Positions 63,444-64,000 of a stretch of 64,000 nt of DNA are shown piece after piece. How positions within the stretch are numbered: the first letter of the stretch is position 1; every line of letters starts with the position of its first letter. A model generated the notes under the pieces. It saw nothing but the letters and a program-made list of their open reading frames with translations, was not told the DNA's origin and did no database searches. The stretch is taken from NCBI GenBank assembly GCA_910574185.1, contig CAJSZQ010000004.1, positions 62,001-126,000 on the forward strand, written 5' to 3'. The translations under genes and the position numbers were made by a program. The stretch comes from Lachnospiraceae bacterium (lineage in GTDB: Bacteria > Bacillota > Clostridia > Lachnospirales > Lachnospiraceae).

Positions 63444-64000
63444 ATGAATGCGGGATATGTTCGGTTATCGAGAGATGATGATAAACGGAATTATTCTTCG
63501 ATTGAAAATCAGAAACTGATCATTACCCAATATGCGGCGGAGCGGAATCTTGTGGTTGACCGCTGGTACGAAGATGACGGGGTTTCCGGCTATATCTTTG
63601 ACCGCCCCGGCTTTAAACAGCTTATGGAGGATTTAGACAAAGACATAGATACGGTTCTTGTAAAAGATTTTTCCAGATTAGGAAGACATAATGCGAAGAT
63701 ACTGCTTCTGTTGGACGAATTTCAGGAGCGCGGTAAGCACCTGATTGTGGTTGACGATCATTACGACAGCGAAATATCAGAGGATGATACAATAGGTATC
63801 ACAACCTGGTTTAATGAACGCTATGTCAAGGATACAAGCAAGAAGATCCGCCATGCGTTAGGTGCGAAGCAAAAGGAAGGTACGCTGATTACACAGCCGC
63901 CATTTGGATATCGAAGAACTGGAAAGAAGAAGGAAAACTTTGAAATCGTGCAAAAGGAAGCAGAATATATCCGATTGATTTATGATCTGTATATTCAGGG
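63444..64000 (+). CDS. Large serine recombinase, 5' part (runs off the window)
   Basis: Open from ATG 63444 to the window end (185 codons). The resolvase catalytic domain is clear: GYVRLSRDDD with the nucleophilic Ser, SSIENQK, YEDDGVSGYIFDRPGFKQL, VKDFSRLGRH, and later KKIRHALGAKQKEG, QPPFGYRR at the start of the recombinase domain. It would integrate and excise an element. AGGAGG lies seven bases before the ATG. Incomplete at the 3' side. Confidence 0.9.
   Translation, partial: MNAGYVRLSRDDDKRNYSSIENQKLIITQYAAERNLVVDRWYEDDGVSGYIFDRPGFKQLMEDLDKDIDTVLVKDFSRLGRHNAKILLLLDEFQERGKHLIVVDDHYDSEISEDDTIGITTWFNERYVKDTSKKIRHALGAKQKEGTLITQPPFGYRRTGKKKENFEIVQKEAEYIRLIYDLYIQ

Overview
The window reads as a chromosome segment of a low-to-mid G+C anaerobic Firmicute, most likely a gut Lachnospiraceae/Clostridia member. 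Pointers are a PolC-type replicative polymerase, the MurT/GatD peptidoglycan amidation pair, HydF ([FeFe]-hydrogenase maturation), a glycyl-radical enzyme with its activase, an indolepyruvate:ferredoxin oxidoreductase operon, a split PTS with EI apart from EIICBA, and strong AGGAGG ribosome sites. No rRNA, tRNA or CRISPR array was recognised.

Positions 1-43 kb are mostly core metabolism and housekeeping. (a) 0-5 kb: a glucose-family PTS EIICBA gene and a LicT/BglG-type antiterminator, surrounded by an unusual 45-bp repeat family, then a DUF554 membrane protein. (b) 5-8.6 kb: a fused homocysteine methyltransferase/methylene-THF reductase and a PDZ/radical-SAM DUF512 protein. (c) 8.6-18.3 kb: a sugar-like catabolic cluster. 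A glycyl-radical enzyme, its activase and a PfkB kinase run leftward, a SorC-type regulator and a ribose-type ABC transporter run rightward, and matching operator-like sites lie at both divergent promoters. (d) 18.4-33 kb: hydF, a Fic protein, LMW phosphatase, murT-gatD, an XRE regulator, ispG-polC, a prepilin peptidase and a DnaJ-domain protein. (e) 33-40 kb: a PadR regulator with a HAAS-SEDS fusion protein, mnmM, then iorA-iorB-paaK-ACT (aryl-pyruvate fermentation). (f) 40-43 kb: a cold-shock gene, ptsI and 5-formyl-THF cyclo-ligase. A structured ~170-bp element occurs twice, upstream of the EIICBA gene and upstream of ptsI.

From about 43.7 kb the window becomes an accessory defence island. 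It opens at a truncated ABC solute-binding gene, followed by an Rpn-family nuclease, a decayed RelB/RelE-type toxin-antitoxin pair, an Rpn remnant, a possible group II intron scrap and repeats. The centrepiece (47.4-57.6 kb) is an apparently intact class 2 DISARM-like operon: DrmMII (5mC methyltransferase), DrmE, DrmA and DrmB. It differs from the usual layout in two ways. The methyltransferase is fused to an N-terminal Vsr mismatch endonuclease, and the expected PLD nuclease DrmC is replaced by a 129-codon gene of unknown function. Next come a frameshifted STAND (NB-ARC/TPR) ATPase, a Fic protein, and the wreck of a PtuA/PtuB (Septu-like) ATPase-HNH pair, the latter group bracketed by two ~130-bp direct repeats. 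The island continues past the window edge into a large serine recombinase, which suggests mobile-element acquisition.

The DISARM genes could act together as follows: the fused MTase marks self DNA and its Vsr half would repair deamination at the same sites, while DrmA-DrmB with DrmE would handle unmodified incoming DNA. Several disrupted genes in the island carry single-base losses, three of them in short homopolymers, so decay and assembly error should both be considered there.
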